38,175 nt of DNA from CAZMCT01 sp964564785 (GTDB lineage: Bacteria > Planctomycetota > Phycisphaerae > UBA1845 > Fen-1342): the NCBI GenBank assembly GCA_964564785.1, contig CAZMCT010000022.1, positions 1-38,175 on the forward strand, in the 5' to 3' direction. Position 1 is the first letter of the stretch; each line of letters starts with the position of its first letter. Shown here piece by piece: positions 7,319-17,502 of the stretch. A model generated the notes under the pieces. It searched no databases. It had not been told where the DNA came from and saw only the letters and a list, made by a program, of their open reading frames with translations. A program made the translations under genes and the position numbers.

Positions 7319-10300
7319 TCCCCTTCGCGGCCCGGCGCGACGGGGCCCCGGACCGCATGACTTACGGCCGAACTCTGCGACGACTCCTCAGCAGCCTGTT
7401 GAACAGGGAAGCTGGCTCCGCGCCACCCCGCCATCACAGTGGCGCCAACAGCCACTCCTGCGGTGCCTGTCCCCTTTTTCACCGGCCCATCAGATGATAC
7501 CGGAATCCACGCCGGCCAGTTAGCATTTTCTTGCATTCGCACGAGCAGTAGTCGGGCGTGATAGGTGTAGCGCTCCTCGCCGTCGAAGCACCGATAAGCT
7601 TCTTCCAAGGCGGCTCGGGCGCCGTCCCGGTCGCCCGCGCCCAGCCGCAGGGCGGCTTCGTGGAACCAGGCCTCGCTGAGCAGCCGGCGGGGCATGGTCG
7701 TGGATTCCGCAAACGCTTTCAGGTCTGCCAGCCGGTTGCCCTCCCGGACGTGCTCATGCAGGAGTCGCATCCAGTCCGCGGTCTGCGGCGGTACGCAGCC
7801 GCGCTCGTACTCGAGCGCGTCGGCCGGACGCGACAGCAGTTCGCGCGCCTCCTCCGGCGCGCCCATGAGCCGCAGACCGGTCGCCGCCCAGATGAGGGCG
7901 ACGACGCTTCTGGGTTCATTTTCCGCGCGTTGCCGCATCGCCGCCCGCGCCGACCCGAGTTCGCCGGCGTCGGCCAGCACGAGCGCCGGATAAAAGTGGG
8001 CGTAGCAGCGGTTCTGCGGAGCGCAGGCCACCAGCGCGCGAAGGTCGCCGAGCGCGGCGTCCAGCGCTCCCGTCCAGTAGTACAGCCGCCAGCGATAGTG
8101 GTAGTTGCTGCACCGGTTGGATTCGGTGCCGGCCAGCTCGAGCGCCCGCGTCCGGGCGGCGAGCGCGGCGTCGAAATCGCCGAGGCTCTCGAGGCATTCG
8201 GCCTCGGCGGTGTACGGCCGGTCGTCCTCGGGATAGGCCTGTTGTCCGGCGCGGGCCCAGTGCAGGGCCTGGTCGTAGTGCGACTCGGCCAGATCGGGCG
8301 GGGCCTCGCGGTTGCTACGCGCGATCTCGGCCGCGAGGCGATGGGCGATCGAAAGCAGGTAGTACGGATACGAGTCGTAGTAGCCGTTCTCGATGAGCTG
8401 TGTGAGTCCGCGGTTGGCCTCGTCGAACGTGTCGGGCATGCGGGTGGTGTACATGAGCTGGTTGCGGGCCCGAGCCATGTGGAGCACGGCCTGCGGGAAG
8501 AAGCCGCCCTGCTCGGCCCGCAGGCGGTTTGCCTGACGGTACGAGGTCACGGCCTCCGCGGGGTCGTCGAACTGGAGGGCCAGTCCGCGGAAAAGCCAGA
8601 CGTCGGCGGAGCGCGGGGGGCCGGCCCGCTCGGCGGCCGCCAGCGCCTGCGCGGCGGCCGTGTCGTCGCGAGCGCGGCGGAGCGCCCAGGCGAGCAGGTA
8701 GCGGGCCCGCAGGTCGTCAGGATCGCGTTGCACGGCGGTCTCGAGATGGCGGATCGTCGGCGCGAGGTCGTCGGCGCCGATGCCGGCCAGCGCCCGCACG
8801 ATGTCCAGCTCGGCGGGGTCCGCCCCCAGCGCCGCAGCGCGCTCGATCTCGTCGTTGACCAGCTCCGGTTTGCGATAGTCGAAATAGGTCAACTGCTCGT
8901 ACGCGTGACGGAGAAGTCGCTCGGCCTCCGCCGCGCGGCCTGCGGACCAGCTTGCAGCCAGTCCGCCGCCCAGCACGATCACCAGTACGCCGGCGGCGAT
9001 CGCGGTCGACCACGCTCTGTGCCGCCGGATCCACTTGACCGCGCGTTCGACGGGCGTGATGCGCCGCGACAGGATCGGGCGGCCGTCGGCGAAGCGCCGC
9101 AGGTCCTCGGCCAGCAGCGCGGCGGTCGGGTGCCGTCGGGCGGGGTCGCGGTCCATGGCCCGCAGGCAGATGGTCTCGAGGTCGGCCGGGATTTGCGGAT
9201 CGATGCGCCGCAGCGGCCGCGGCTCGCAATCGAGAATGGCGCGGATGATCTGGTCGCGCGTGTCGCCATCGAACGGCTTGCAGCGCGTGAGCAGCTCGTA
9301 GAGCGTAACGCCCAGCGAGTACACGTCGGTGCGATGATCGACGGCGCCCCCGCGGATCTGCTCGGGCGAGAGGTAGGCGGGCGTGCCCATGATCTCGCCG
9401 GTAACGGTGAGGTGCGGTTCGTCGACCAGCCGCGCGAGGCCGAAGTCCGTGAGGTGCAGGCGGCCGCTGGAGTCGAGCAGCAGGTTGTGCGGTTTGATGT
9501 CGCGGTGGATGACGCCCTGCCGGTGGGCGCACTCCAACCCGTCAGCGACCTCGGCGATGAGCCGCGCCAGATGCCGGAAGTCCGCCCGCGTGCGGCGCAC
9601 CGGCTCCGGGGGCCCGGCCGGCAGCCCGCGGCGGTCCGACAGGACGGCCGCCGGCTCGATCGTAGCCGGCGCGCCGCTGGAGCCGCCGCGCTGCGCAGCC
9701 GACGGCAGCCGCAGGCCGGACGAACTGCCGCGGGTCGCGGCCGACGACAGCAGTTCCGGCCGGCTGCGGATCACGGTGTCCAGGCCCACGCCGTCGATCA
9801 ATTCCATCGCGTAGAAATAGCAGCCCTCGTGTTCGCCCTGGGCGTAGATCGCGACGACGTTCGTGTGATGGATCCGCGCTGCCGCCTGTGCTTCGGCCCG
9901 GAAGCGCTGCACCGCGCGCTGGCCGTGCCGCGCGTAGCCCGGCAGGAGCTTGAGCGCCACGTCGCGTGAAAGCGAGAGCTGCCGCGCGCGGTACACGATC
10001 CCCATCCCACCCCGGCCGAGCTCGGCGATGATCTCGAAGTCCCCCAACCGCCGGTTCGCCGGCAGCACGTCGGGCCGCGCGGCGGACTCCGCGGCTGGCC
10101 GCTCGAAGCTCAGGGTCGTCCCCAGCGCCTCGCGCAGGTCCGAGATCAGCAGCTCGTCCGCCGCGTCGAGCGCCTCAGGTGCGGCCTCCGGCGACTCGAG
10201 CGCGTCGGTCGCGTCCAGCGGCCGGCCGCAACGGGGGCACGCGGTCGCGTCCCCAGGTCGTTCGAGACTGGTCGTGCAGGCGCAGCTTGGACACAGCACC

Positions 10301-10320
10301 GTCAGCACGGTCGCACTCAC
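7315..10320 (-). CDS. Membrane Ser/Thr protein kinase with zinc ribbon and TPR-like C-terminal half
   Basis: This is a 1001-residue PknB-type kinase. Residues 10-31 hold two Cys pairs (CPSC, CPRC), a small zinc ribbon. The kinase domain spans about 93-410: glycine loop GRGGMG (102-107), Lys124 in VALK, HRDIKPHN (272-279), DFG (292-294), and GTPAYLSPEQ as the activation/P+1 loop. All catalytic residues are present. About 60 residues of Ser/Gly/Pro-rich insert lie between the hinge and HRD (about 187-247). A membrane helix follows at about 438-458. The remaining half is helical with TPR-like periodicity. The last 55 or so residues (KKGTGTAGVAVGATV onward) are encoded by a dispersed repeat. The GTG at 10320 has GGAG 3 bases upstream; GTG at 10308 is an alternative. 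It follows an ECF sigma gene by 49 bases, a pairing known in Planctomycetota. Confidence 0.9.
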   Translation of the reverse strand: MSATVLTVLCPSCACTTSLERPGDATACPRCGRPLDATDALESPEAAPEALDAADELLISDLREALGTTLSFERPAAESAARPDVLPANRRLGDFEIIAELGRGGMGIVYRARQLSLSRDVALKLLPGYARHGQRAVQRFRAEAQAAARIHHTNVVAIYAQGEHEGCYFYAMELIDGVGLDTVIRSRPELLSSAATRGSSSGLRLPSAAQRGGSSGAPATIEPAAVLSDRRGLPAGPPEPVRRTRADFRHLARLIAEVADGLECAHRQGVIHRDIKPHNLLLDSSGRLHLTDFGLARLVDEPHLTVTGEIMGTPAYLSPEQIRGGAVDHRTDVYSLGVTLYELLTRCKPFDGDTRDQIIRAILDCEPRPLRRIDPQIPADLETICLRAMDRDPARRHPTAALLAEDLRRFADGRPILSRRITPVERAVKWIRRHRAWSTAIAAGVLVIVLGGGLAASWSAGRAAEAERLLRHAYEQLTYFDYRKPELVNDEIERAAALGADPAELDIVRALAGIGADDLAPTIRHLETAVQRDPDDLRARYLLAWALRRARDDTAAAQALAAAERAGPPRSADVWLFRGLALQFDDPAEAVTSYRQANRLRAEQGGFFPQAVLHMARARNQLMYTTRMPDTFDEANRGLTQLIENGYYDSYPYYLLSIAHRLAAEIARSNREAPPDLAESHYDQALHWARAGQQAYPEDDRPYTAEAECLESLGDFDAALAARTRALELAGTESNRCSNYHYRWRLYYWTGALDAALGDLRALVACAPQNRCYAHFYPALVLADAGELGSARAAMRQRAENEPRSVVALIWAATGLRLMGAPEEARELLSRPADALEYERGCVPPQTADWMRLLHEHVREGNRLADLKAFAESTTMPRRLLSEAWFHEAALRLGAGDRDGARAALEEAYRCFDGEERYTYHARLLLVRMQENANWPAWIPVSSDGPVKKGTGTAGVAVGATVMAGWRGASFPVQQAAEESSQSSAVSHAVRGPVAPGREGE
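7389..7479. repeat. Dispersed imperfect palindromic repeat, copy 1, inside the kinase 3' end
   Basis: On the plus strand the unit runs from CAGCAGCCTGTTGAACAGGG through GCTGGCTCCGCG to GCGGTGCCTGTCCCCTTTTT. The two outer parts are imperfect inverted complements. A second diverged copy in the same orientation lies at 33958-34050. Both share the left arm ending GG(C/T)TCCGCG, an inner CAACAGCC(A/G)CTCC(T/C)GCGGTGC, and the T-rich right end. Here it is translated on the minus strand as roughly kinase residues 948-977. Confidence 0.65.
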
Positions 10321-10369
10321 TCCGTTCTTTGGCCCCTTGTTCTTAGACCGGACCGGGACCGGATTTGAC

Positions 10370-10966
10370 TCAAATATCGCCGTCGGGGTCGGCCGCGGCC
10401 AGATGCTCGCGCAGGGCCCGCAGGACGCGACTGCGGGCCTGATAAACGCTGGCCTTGCTCAACCCCAGCTCGGCGGCGGTTTCCGCGACCGGACGGCCCG
10501 CCAGCACGTGCAGCTCGAATGCCTTGAGCGTGATGGGCTCGAACGACGCGGCCACGGCGTTCATCGCCCAGCGGAGGCGGTGGAGCTGCCACTCGCGTTC
10601 CCAGCGGGCGTCGGCGCTGGCCTCGCGCTCGCTGGTGACGAAATCGAAATTGCGGGGATCGAGGGCGGCGGGCTGGTGGGCTGCGCGGGCCGCCCGGCGG
10701 CCAAGGGCGTGCACCACGGCCGAGCGTAAGTAACTGCGGAAGCGTCCTTTGCGCGCGTCATACTCGAACTGTTCGATGGATTTGAACAAGTACATCTCGA
10801 CTTCCTGCACGACGTCTTCGGCGTCGGCGTCGCTCGCTCCGCGGGCCCGGGCGTAGCGGTAGAGGAGCTGGCCGTACCGCTTGTGGAACTCCGGCCAGCT
10901 CAACTGGTCGGCGCGGTCGCGCAGCCGCAGCAGGAAGGTCAAATGTGTCGAGCCCGTGTCACCCAT
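10370..10966 (-). CDS. ECF-type RNA polymerase sigma factor
   Basis: This 198-residue protein has sigma region 2 at about 12-90: FHKRYGQLLYRYARARGASD, followed by DAEDVVQEVEMYLFK, the core-binding and -10 recognition helices. Region 4 is at about 135-190 (ITLKAFELHVLAGRPVAETA, then LGLSKASVYQARSRVLRALREHL), a helix-turn-helix for the -35. Regions 1 and 3 are absent, as in ECF sigmas. It directly precedes the Ser/Thr kinase on the same strand with a 49-base gap. No anti-sigma factor is adjacent, so control through the kinase is a reasonable inference, as for planctomycete ECF groups that neighbour kinases. There is no Shine-Dalgarno, but a well-spaced promoter whose -10 ends 6 bases before the ATG suggests a leaderless message. 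Confidence 0.9.
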   Translation of the reverse strand: MGDTGSTHLTFLLRLRDRADQLSWPEFHKRYGQLLYRYARARGASDADAEDVVQEVEMYLFKSIEQFEYDARKGRFRSYLRSAVVHALGRRAARAAHQPAALDPRNFDFVTSEREASADARWEREWQLHRLRWAMNAVAASFEPITLKAFELHVLAGRPVAETAAELGLSKASVYQARSRVLRALREHLAAADPDGDI

Positions 10967-10972
10967 GGATGC

Positions 10973-11001
10973 ATTGTCGCAAATTCACAGGCGGTAAACA
11001 A
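10973..11001 (-). promoter_or_regulatory. Predicted promoter of the sigma factor gene, leaderless
   Basis: On the minus strand TTGTTT (11001-10996), a 17-base spacer and GACAAT (10978-10973) are followed by 6 bases and the ATG at 10966. The start point should fall on the start codon. It would drive the sigma factor and probably the kinase and secreted genes downstream. Confidence 0.5.
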
Positions 11002-11116
11002 CGTTCATCGGGGGATTTGCGGCCGCGCGTGGCCGACGCCCGGACCGGCATCGGCCACACCGGGCCGGAACGCGAGGCGTCCACGAGCACGCCGTTGGGG
11101 GAAAGAGGGCGGGCGC

Positions 11117-11131
11117 AGCGGGTCTCCCGCT
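11117..11131 (-). terminator. Small hairpin downstream of aceE
   Basis: AGCGGG and CCCGCT form a 6-bp stem with a 3-base loop, 27 bases after the aceE stop on the minus strand. A short C/T-rich stretch follows, not a T-tract. Support as a terminator is weak. Confidence 0.2.
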
Positions 11132-11157
11132 CGGCGCGTTGCCTGCGGGTCGTATCC

Positions 11158-13860
<2,703 letters not shown>

Positions 13861-13866
13861 GAAGTA

Positions 13867-13894
13867 AGGATAGTGCACGGGCGAGGGGCGTCAA
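13867..13894 (-). promoter_or_regulatory. Predicted aceE promoter, leaderless
   Basis: On the minus strand TTGACG (13894-13889), a 16-base spacer and TATCCT (13872-13867) lie 6 bases before the ATG at 13860. There is no Shine-Dalgarno, so translation would begin at the mRNA 5' end. Confidence 0.45.
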
Positions 13895-13964
13895 ACGGCG
13901 GCGTGCGCGGCGTCGGCAGGGCCGCCCCTGCGCGCCAGCCTTGACCGTAAGTTCAAGAGATTTT

Positions 13965-13993
13965 TTGCTTTCGTTATTTTGTTGAGGTATTAT
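13965..13993 (+). promoter_or_regulatory. Predicted promoter of the prepilin/Cys-rich cassette
   Basis: TTGCTT (13965-13970) and TATTAT (13988-13993) are separated by exactly 17 bases within an unusually AT-rich patch. The start point near 14000 would leave about 14 bases before the ATG at 14014, which include GAGGGCGGG as ribosome site. Confidence 0.55.
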
Positions 13994-14013
13994 TTATATG
14001 GACCGAGGGCGGG

Positions 14014-14796
14014 ATGAGCAGGCCCCTCCAGACTGGTCGTTGCGGCGGGCAATTGCATGCTGCAAAGGGGTTTACGGTCGTCGAGTTGCTCGCCGTTACC
14101 GCGATCCTGTCGCTCTTGCTCGCGATTCTCCTACCTGCACTTTCGCAAGCCAGGAAGCAGGCAAAGGCGGTCCGTTGCGCTGCGAACTTGCGGAGCGTGG
14201 GCGAGCTGATCCACTCGTTCGCAAACGCGCACGACGACTACGTGGCGTCCGTCATCGCCAAACGGGACTCGTCCTGGGACGAGCCGAACGACCTGGGCTG
14301 GGACATTGAGACCGGCCGGTGGGCGAACGTGCTCGGCGGGCCCAAGTCGATCTGGCAGTGTGGCCGTTCCGCGATCGCGTTCGTGGGGAACGCCCGGGCG
14401 TTGGGGCTGGACAACCGGATGTCGATTCCCGGCGGGTTACACCACCGGGTAGGTCTGCGGCACTGGTTCGAGCCCGGGCGCCTGGTCTTGGCTTACGACC
14501 TCCAGGTTAACCTGACGGAGAACCTGTACGCTCACGCGCTCGACCCGCTGGCCGCGGACCTGTCTGATGAAGGGACGGTTCCCTGGGCGCGGGACTCCGC
14601 ACGGCCGCTGCAACCGTTCAACCGCGACCGGTTCGGCCCGCATGACGACAAGTACGGCGTGCTGTTCGCCGATGCGCACGCGCGCGTCGATCAGTTCGGC
14701 ACCCGAGAAGAAGCGGTGTTCTGGTCCGGCCCGCGCTGGTGGGGCGAGAATCGTTCGTCGCCCGCGGCGCGCCGGACCGAGCAGACTTCGCGTTGA
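14014..14796 (+). CDS. Prepilin-like protein with N-terminal methylation motif
   Basis: This 260-residue protein has a type IV prepilin/pseudopilin N-terminus: a short leader, then KG|FTVVELLAV, with cleavage expected after Gly19 and Glu at position 5 of the mature protein. A hydrophobic helix follows (ILSLLLAILLPALSQARKQA). A CAANLR segment after the helix and a C-terminal YGVLFADAHARV are typical of the large planctomycete family of prepilin-like surface proteins (the FADGH-type tail). Processing would need a prepilin peptidase encoded elsewhere. It heads a three-gene plus-strand unit. GAGGGCGGG directly precedes the ATG. It may be a minor pilin, a pseudopilin or a secretion-linked surface protein; the sequence does not decide between them. 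Confidence 0.8.
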   Translation: MSRPLQTGRCGGQLHAAKGFTVVELLAVTAILSLLLAILLPALSQARKQAKAVRCAANLRSVGELIHSFANAHDDYVASVIAKRDSSWDEPNDLGWDIETGRWANVLGGPKSIWQCGRSAIAFVGNARALGLDNRMSIPGGLHHRVGLRHWFEPGRLVLAYDLQVNLTENLYAHALDPLAADLSDEGTVPWARDSARPLQPFNRDRFGPHDDKYGVLFADAHARVDQFGTREEAVFWSGPRWWGENRSSPAARRTEQTSR

Positions 14797-14851
14797 ATGG
14801 CGGAAGGGGAGCGTCGTAGCTGCGAGATCCGAGCAAGTGGAGGAACTACCG

Positions 14852-15229
14852 ATGAAACGATCACGGGCGGTGACTTGCGCGCTGGGGGTCTTCGCGTGCG
14901 GAGCGCTCTTCAACGCAGCGTACGCGGATTGGCAGATCTACAATTCCTATTGCTTTCCGTTGACCTGTCCGCTGGCGAGCCAGAAGTGTGCGTACGCCGG
15001 TTTCGAAAACCCCCCGTCCTGCACCTACTGCGGTGGCAGCGAGGTTGCGAAGGGGTTCTGCGCCTGGAATGACGACACTGAATGCACCGCAAAAGCTAAC
15101 TTCCCGTGTGGAACTCAATACACGGGGGTGTGCATGTTCAACGTGTGCTCGGGTGGAAGTGGCCAGGGTGCCTGCTCCGTTGCTAAATGCGACGCCGCCA
15201 CATACGATCCGAATCAGCCCAACCCCTGA
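14852..15229 (+). CDS. Small secreted protein with 12 cysteines
   Basis: The ATG at 14852 follows GGAGGAA (14839-14845), an excellent ribosome site. The 125-residue product has a signal peptide (MKRSRAVTCALGVFACGALF..AAYA), leaving about 100 residues. The mature part carries 12 Cys in the order C-x4-C-x6-C, then SCTYC, FC, EC, PCG, VC, VC, AC, AKC. An even number suggests six disulfides, or possibly metal binding. It ends in a Pro/Asn-rich tail (DPNQPNP). I do not recognise a named family. Its position 55 bases after the prepilin gene and 53 bases before the anchored protein suggests one transcript and a joint role at the cell surface. It is absent from ordinary ORF lists with this start, because the frame stays open through the end of the prepilin gene. 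Confidence 0.7.
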   Translation: MKRSRAVTCALGVFACGALFNAAYADWQIYNSYCFPLTCPLASQKCAYAGFENPPSCTYCGGSEVAKGFCAWNDDTECTAKANFPCGTQYTGVCMFNVCSGGSGQGACSVAKCDAATYDPNQPNP

Positions 15230-15282
15230 CCACGCGTCCGGTGTCGCCCGGCTCGGCGGCATTCTTGCTTGGCGAGGCACGC

Positions 15283-16425
15283 ATGAATCGGCGCAGTTTC
15301 GGAGCGCTGCCGTCTGAATGGCTGACATTCTTGCTGCTGAGCGCGTGGCTCGCGCGGCCCCCTGCCCTGGCATTCGACATTGAGGCGGTGCGCACTGGAC
15401 TTCGCGCACGTGAACAGGCGCTGGACCGCATCAAGGTCACCTATACGTGGGACCCGCGCCGCGTCCCGCTCAAACGGGATCCGTTCGACCCCAACAATTG
15501 GATCCACGAGCCGAACTGGGCCAAGCAGATGGGACCGTTGTACCAGTGCGAAATGTGGATTGTCCGCCCGCATTTTCGATGGTACCGCTCATCGGCGCTG
15601 TCGTTTGACCGGGAGCAGCTCTCCACCTGGATCGACGGCGTAACGCAGACACGCTGCTTCTCGCTGGAAGACCGGTCCTGGAGCGTTGTGATTGACGACG
15701 ACCGGTGGCGGCTTTTCGGGCCGGCGCCGGTCCTGACCCCCTTTGAAATGCAGGTTTGCGACATTCAGGACAGCCTACTTCAGCTCCTGGATCGCGACGA
15801 ACTGCGGGTCGAGAGCGAGACGGGCGACCGGGTGGTCTTGGCTGGCAGTCCGACCATCAACGGGCAAGCCACGCCGTGGACTGTCCGCGCCAGCCTCGAC
15901 CCATCACGCGGCTGGCTGCCGCTGGAACTACATGCGGAAGTGCCGCACGGCGCGCGCAGTAAGAAGAAGATAGACTGGACGGTCCGCACCATCGATTCGA
16001 TTCCCGTGCGCGGAGCCCACGCGATCCGCGAGATGATCTTCGCACTGAACAACCAGCTCGACGACAAGGGCTGGCAGATTTACCACTTTGTTGCCAGCTC
16101 GATCACCGCGGACGATTCACTGTCGAAAGACGACCTGCGCGTCGAAATCCCGACGGAGAACCTGAAGTTGCTCGATGAGAATTCCGGGCTGCAACGCTTC
16201 ACGGACGATGAGGGACGTGTGATCCACCAAGAAGTCAAGACGCCGGAGCAGCGGGAGAGAGAACTCCAAGCCGTACGACAGTCGTTCGCTATGGGTCAGG
16301 AAGCGCGCCAGGTTCGTTCCACGCGCCAATACGCATTCTATGGAGTCGCCTCGGCAGCAGGATTCGTAACGGTGCTTGCAGCGGGAGTGTGGTGGTGGCG
16401 GCGACAGCACCTGGCGGCGGCCTAG
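15283..16425 (+). CDS. Exported protein with C-terminal membrane anchor, third gene of the prepilin cassette
   Basis: From the ATG at 15283 (GCGAGG 5 bases upstream) the product is 380 residues. A signal peptide (FLLLSAWLARPPALA) is followed by about 320 residues of soluble, beta-rich extracytoplasmic sequence. A C-terminal hydrophobic helix near 350-372 (GVASAAGFVTVLAAGVWWW) ends in RRQHLAAA. The soluble part contains segments such as IKVTYTWD, QLSTWIDGVTQTRCFS and GWLPLELHAEV, whose general shape recalls the LolA/LppX-like fold used for lipoprotein or lipid carriage. I could not confirm this by motif. The C-terminal helix plus arginines keeps it in the inner membrane or acts as a sorting signal. 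An N-terminal extension to 15187 would overlap the Cys-rich gene and is rejected. Confidence 0.65.
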   Translation: MNRRSFGALPSEWLTFLLLSAWLARPPALAFDIEAVRTGLRAREQALDRIKVTYTWDPRRVPLKRDPFDPNNWIHEPNWAKQMGPLYQCEMWIVRPHFRWYRSSALSFDREQLSTWIDGVTQTRCFSLEDRSWSVVIDDDRWRLFGPAPVLTPFEMQVCDIQDSLLQLLDRDELRVESETGDRVVLAGSPTINGQATPWTVRASLDPSRGWLPLELHAEVPHGARSKKKIDWTVRTIDSIPVRGAHAIREMIFALNNQLDDKGWQIYHFVASSITADDSLSKDDLRVEIPTENLKLLDENSGLQRFTDDEGRVIHQEVKTPEQRERELQAVRQSFAMGQEARQVRSTRQYAFYGVASAAGFVTVLAAGVWWWRRQHLAAA

Positions 16426-16517
16426 CGCCAGCGACGCGTACGACACGCGCCCCCGCGCGAACGCTCCACGGCGACCGGCACATCCGCGTTGCGCGCGCCC
16501 ACTCGCGCGTGCTGGCC

Positions 16518-17015
16518 ATGGCCGCGCGCTGGCTCCTCGTCCTGGTCTTCGCCTGGTCGGCCGGCGGCAAGCTCTTCTGGCCGACCCTGCTGCGCAATAC
16601 GCTGCTGGCGACGGGGATGATCCCCGACGAGTGGCTCGCGCCGCTCGTCTGGGGCCTGCCGGCGTGCGAGCTGGCGCTCGCCATCCTGTTAGCCGCACGC
16701 CTGCTGCTGATCCCCGCACTGCTCGGCTCGATCTTCCTCTCGTGCGTATTCGCCGGCGTCCACGTCTACTTGATCGTCTCGGGGACGATCGTGCCGTGCG
16801 GGTGCGCGGGCGTCGCGCTGGACCTCTCCGGCACATGGTTCCACGCAGTCGTCCTCGGCGTCTCCGGCGTCATGCTGTTCGGAAGCCTCTTTCTCCTCTT
16901 CGCGGGCGTACCGCGCCCCGCTCCGCGCCGTGACCAGCAGGAAGCGGAGGCCTCGCCCCTCACCGGGCCGTCACCCGAAAACGCGCCTCGCGGTGCTCAG
17001 CGCCGAGCGCCCTAG
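16518..17015 (+). CDS. MauE/DoxX-like four-helix membrane protein
   Basis: From the ATG at 16518 the product is 165 residues. Four hydrophobic segments fit the MauE/DoxX superfamily: WLLVLVFAWSAGGKLFW, LACELALAILLAARLLLIPA-like, LLGSIFLSCVFAGVHVYLI and AVVLGVSGVMLFGSLFLLF. A GKLFW motif in helix 1 and the Cys pair in IVPCGCAG between helices 3 and 4 are typical of MauE-type proteins, which support disulfide formation or redox maturation of exported proteins. A charged C-terminal tail is cytoplasmic. An in-frame GTG at 16389 would overlap the previous gene. I prefer 16518 because helix 1 begins there, but neither start has a clear ribosome site. A role in oxidising the neighbouring Cys-rich protein is attractive but inferred. 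Confidence 0.6.
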   Translation: MAARWLLVLVFAWSAGGKLFWPTLLRNTLLATGMIPDEWLAPLVWGLPACELALAILLAARLLLIPALLGSIFLSCVFAGVHVYLIVSGTIVPCGCAGVALDLSGTWFHAVVLGVSGVMLFGSLFLLFAGVPRPAPRRDQQEAEASPLTGPSPENAPRGAQRRAP

Positions 17016-17020
17016 GTCGG

Positions 17021-17053
17021 CCCTCGAACCCCAGCGCTTGCGCTTCGGGCTCG
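17021..17053. repeat. Short palindromic repeat element upstream of rplU
   Basis: The sequence CCCCAGCGCTTGCGCTTCGG contains AGCGC-TT-GCGCT. Elements of the form 'CCCGAAGCGCAAGCGCTGGGG' recur in planctomycete genomes in my general knowledge. Only one copy was seen here, so membership of a family is an inference. Confidence 0.35.
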
Positions 17054-17106
17054 GACTGCTGCAACCTGCTATTCGCCAAGTATTTATGCCGTGAGCCGCC
17101 GGGCGG

Positions 17107-17135
17107 TTGCACGGCCGGGCCCGGCGGCGTAAACT
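17107..17135 (+). promoter_or_regulatory. Predicted promoter of rplU
   Basis: TTGCAC (17107-17112), an exact 17-base spacer and TAAACT (17130-17135) precede rplU. The start point near 17142 gives a leader of about 46 bases containing the AAGGAG ribosome site. This is one of the best promoter matches in the window. Confidence 0.6.
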
Positions 17136-17187
17136 GTGCGGTTCGTGTGTCCCAGCGGTTGCACGATTCCGAAGCGAAGGAGCCAGC

Positions 17188-17502
17188 GTGTACGCGATCT
17201 TCGAGGACGGCGGCAAGCAGTACAAGGTCAGCACCGGCGACAAGCTCCTGATCGAGACCCGCGAGCTGCCCGAGGGCCAGACCGAGATCACGTTCGACCG
17301 CGTGCTGATGGTCGGCGAGGGCGAAGCCGCCAAGATCGGCACGCCCTGGGTGACCGGGGCGACCGTGCAGGCCAAGCTGCTCGAGGCGCTCAAGGGCCCC
17401 AAGGTCCGCGGCATCAAGCACGCCCGCCGCAAGGGCTACGTGAAGCACTGGGGACACCGCCAGTCGCTGCTCAAAGTGGAGATCGGCGCGATCAATGCCT
17501 GA
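17188..17502 (+). CDS. rplU: 50S ribosomal protein bL21
   Basis: The GTG at 17188 follows AAGGAG (17177-17182) by 5 bases and gives a 104-residue protein, the standard bL21 length. The N-terminus YAIFEDGGKQYKVSTGDKLL, the central ITFDRVLMVG, and the C-terminal KVRGIKHARRKGYVKHWGHRQ and LKVEIGAI are all diagnostic. bL21 binds 23S rRNA in the large subunit. In most bacteria rpmA (bL27) and often obgE follow. Here the next gene is an exported protein starting 8 bases inside rplU, so the usual neighbours are missing. An ORF extension to 17107 starts in the promoter and is not used. Confidence 0.95.
   Translation: MYAIFEDGGKQYKVSTGDKLLIETRELPEGQTEITFDRVLMVGEGEAAKIGTPWVTGATVQAKLLEALKGPKVRGIKHARRKGYVKHWGHRQSLLKVEIGAINA

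Noticed and set aside
7558..9969. 803-codon open frame on the plus strand
   Set aside because: It is fully antisense to the Ser/Thr kinase, whose catalytic motifs are all in the minus-strand frame.
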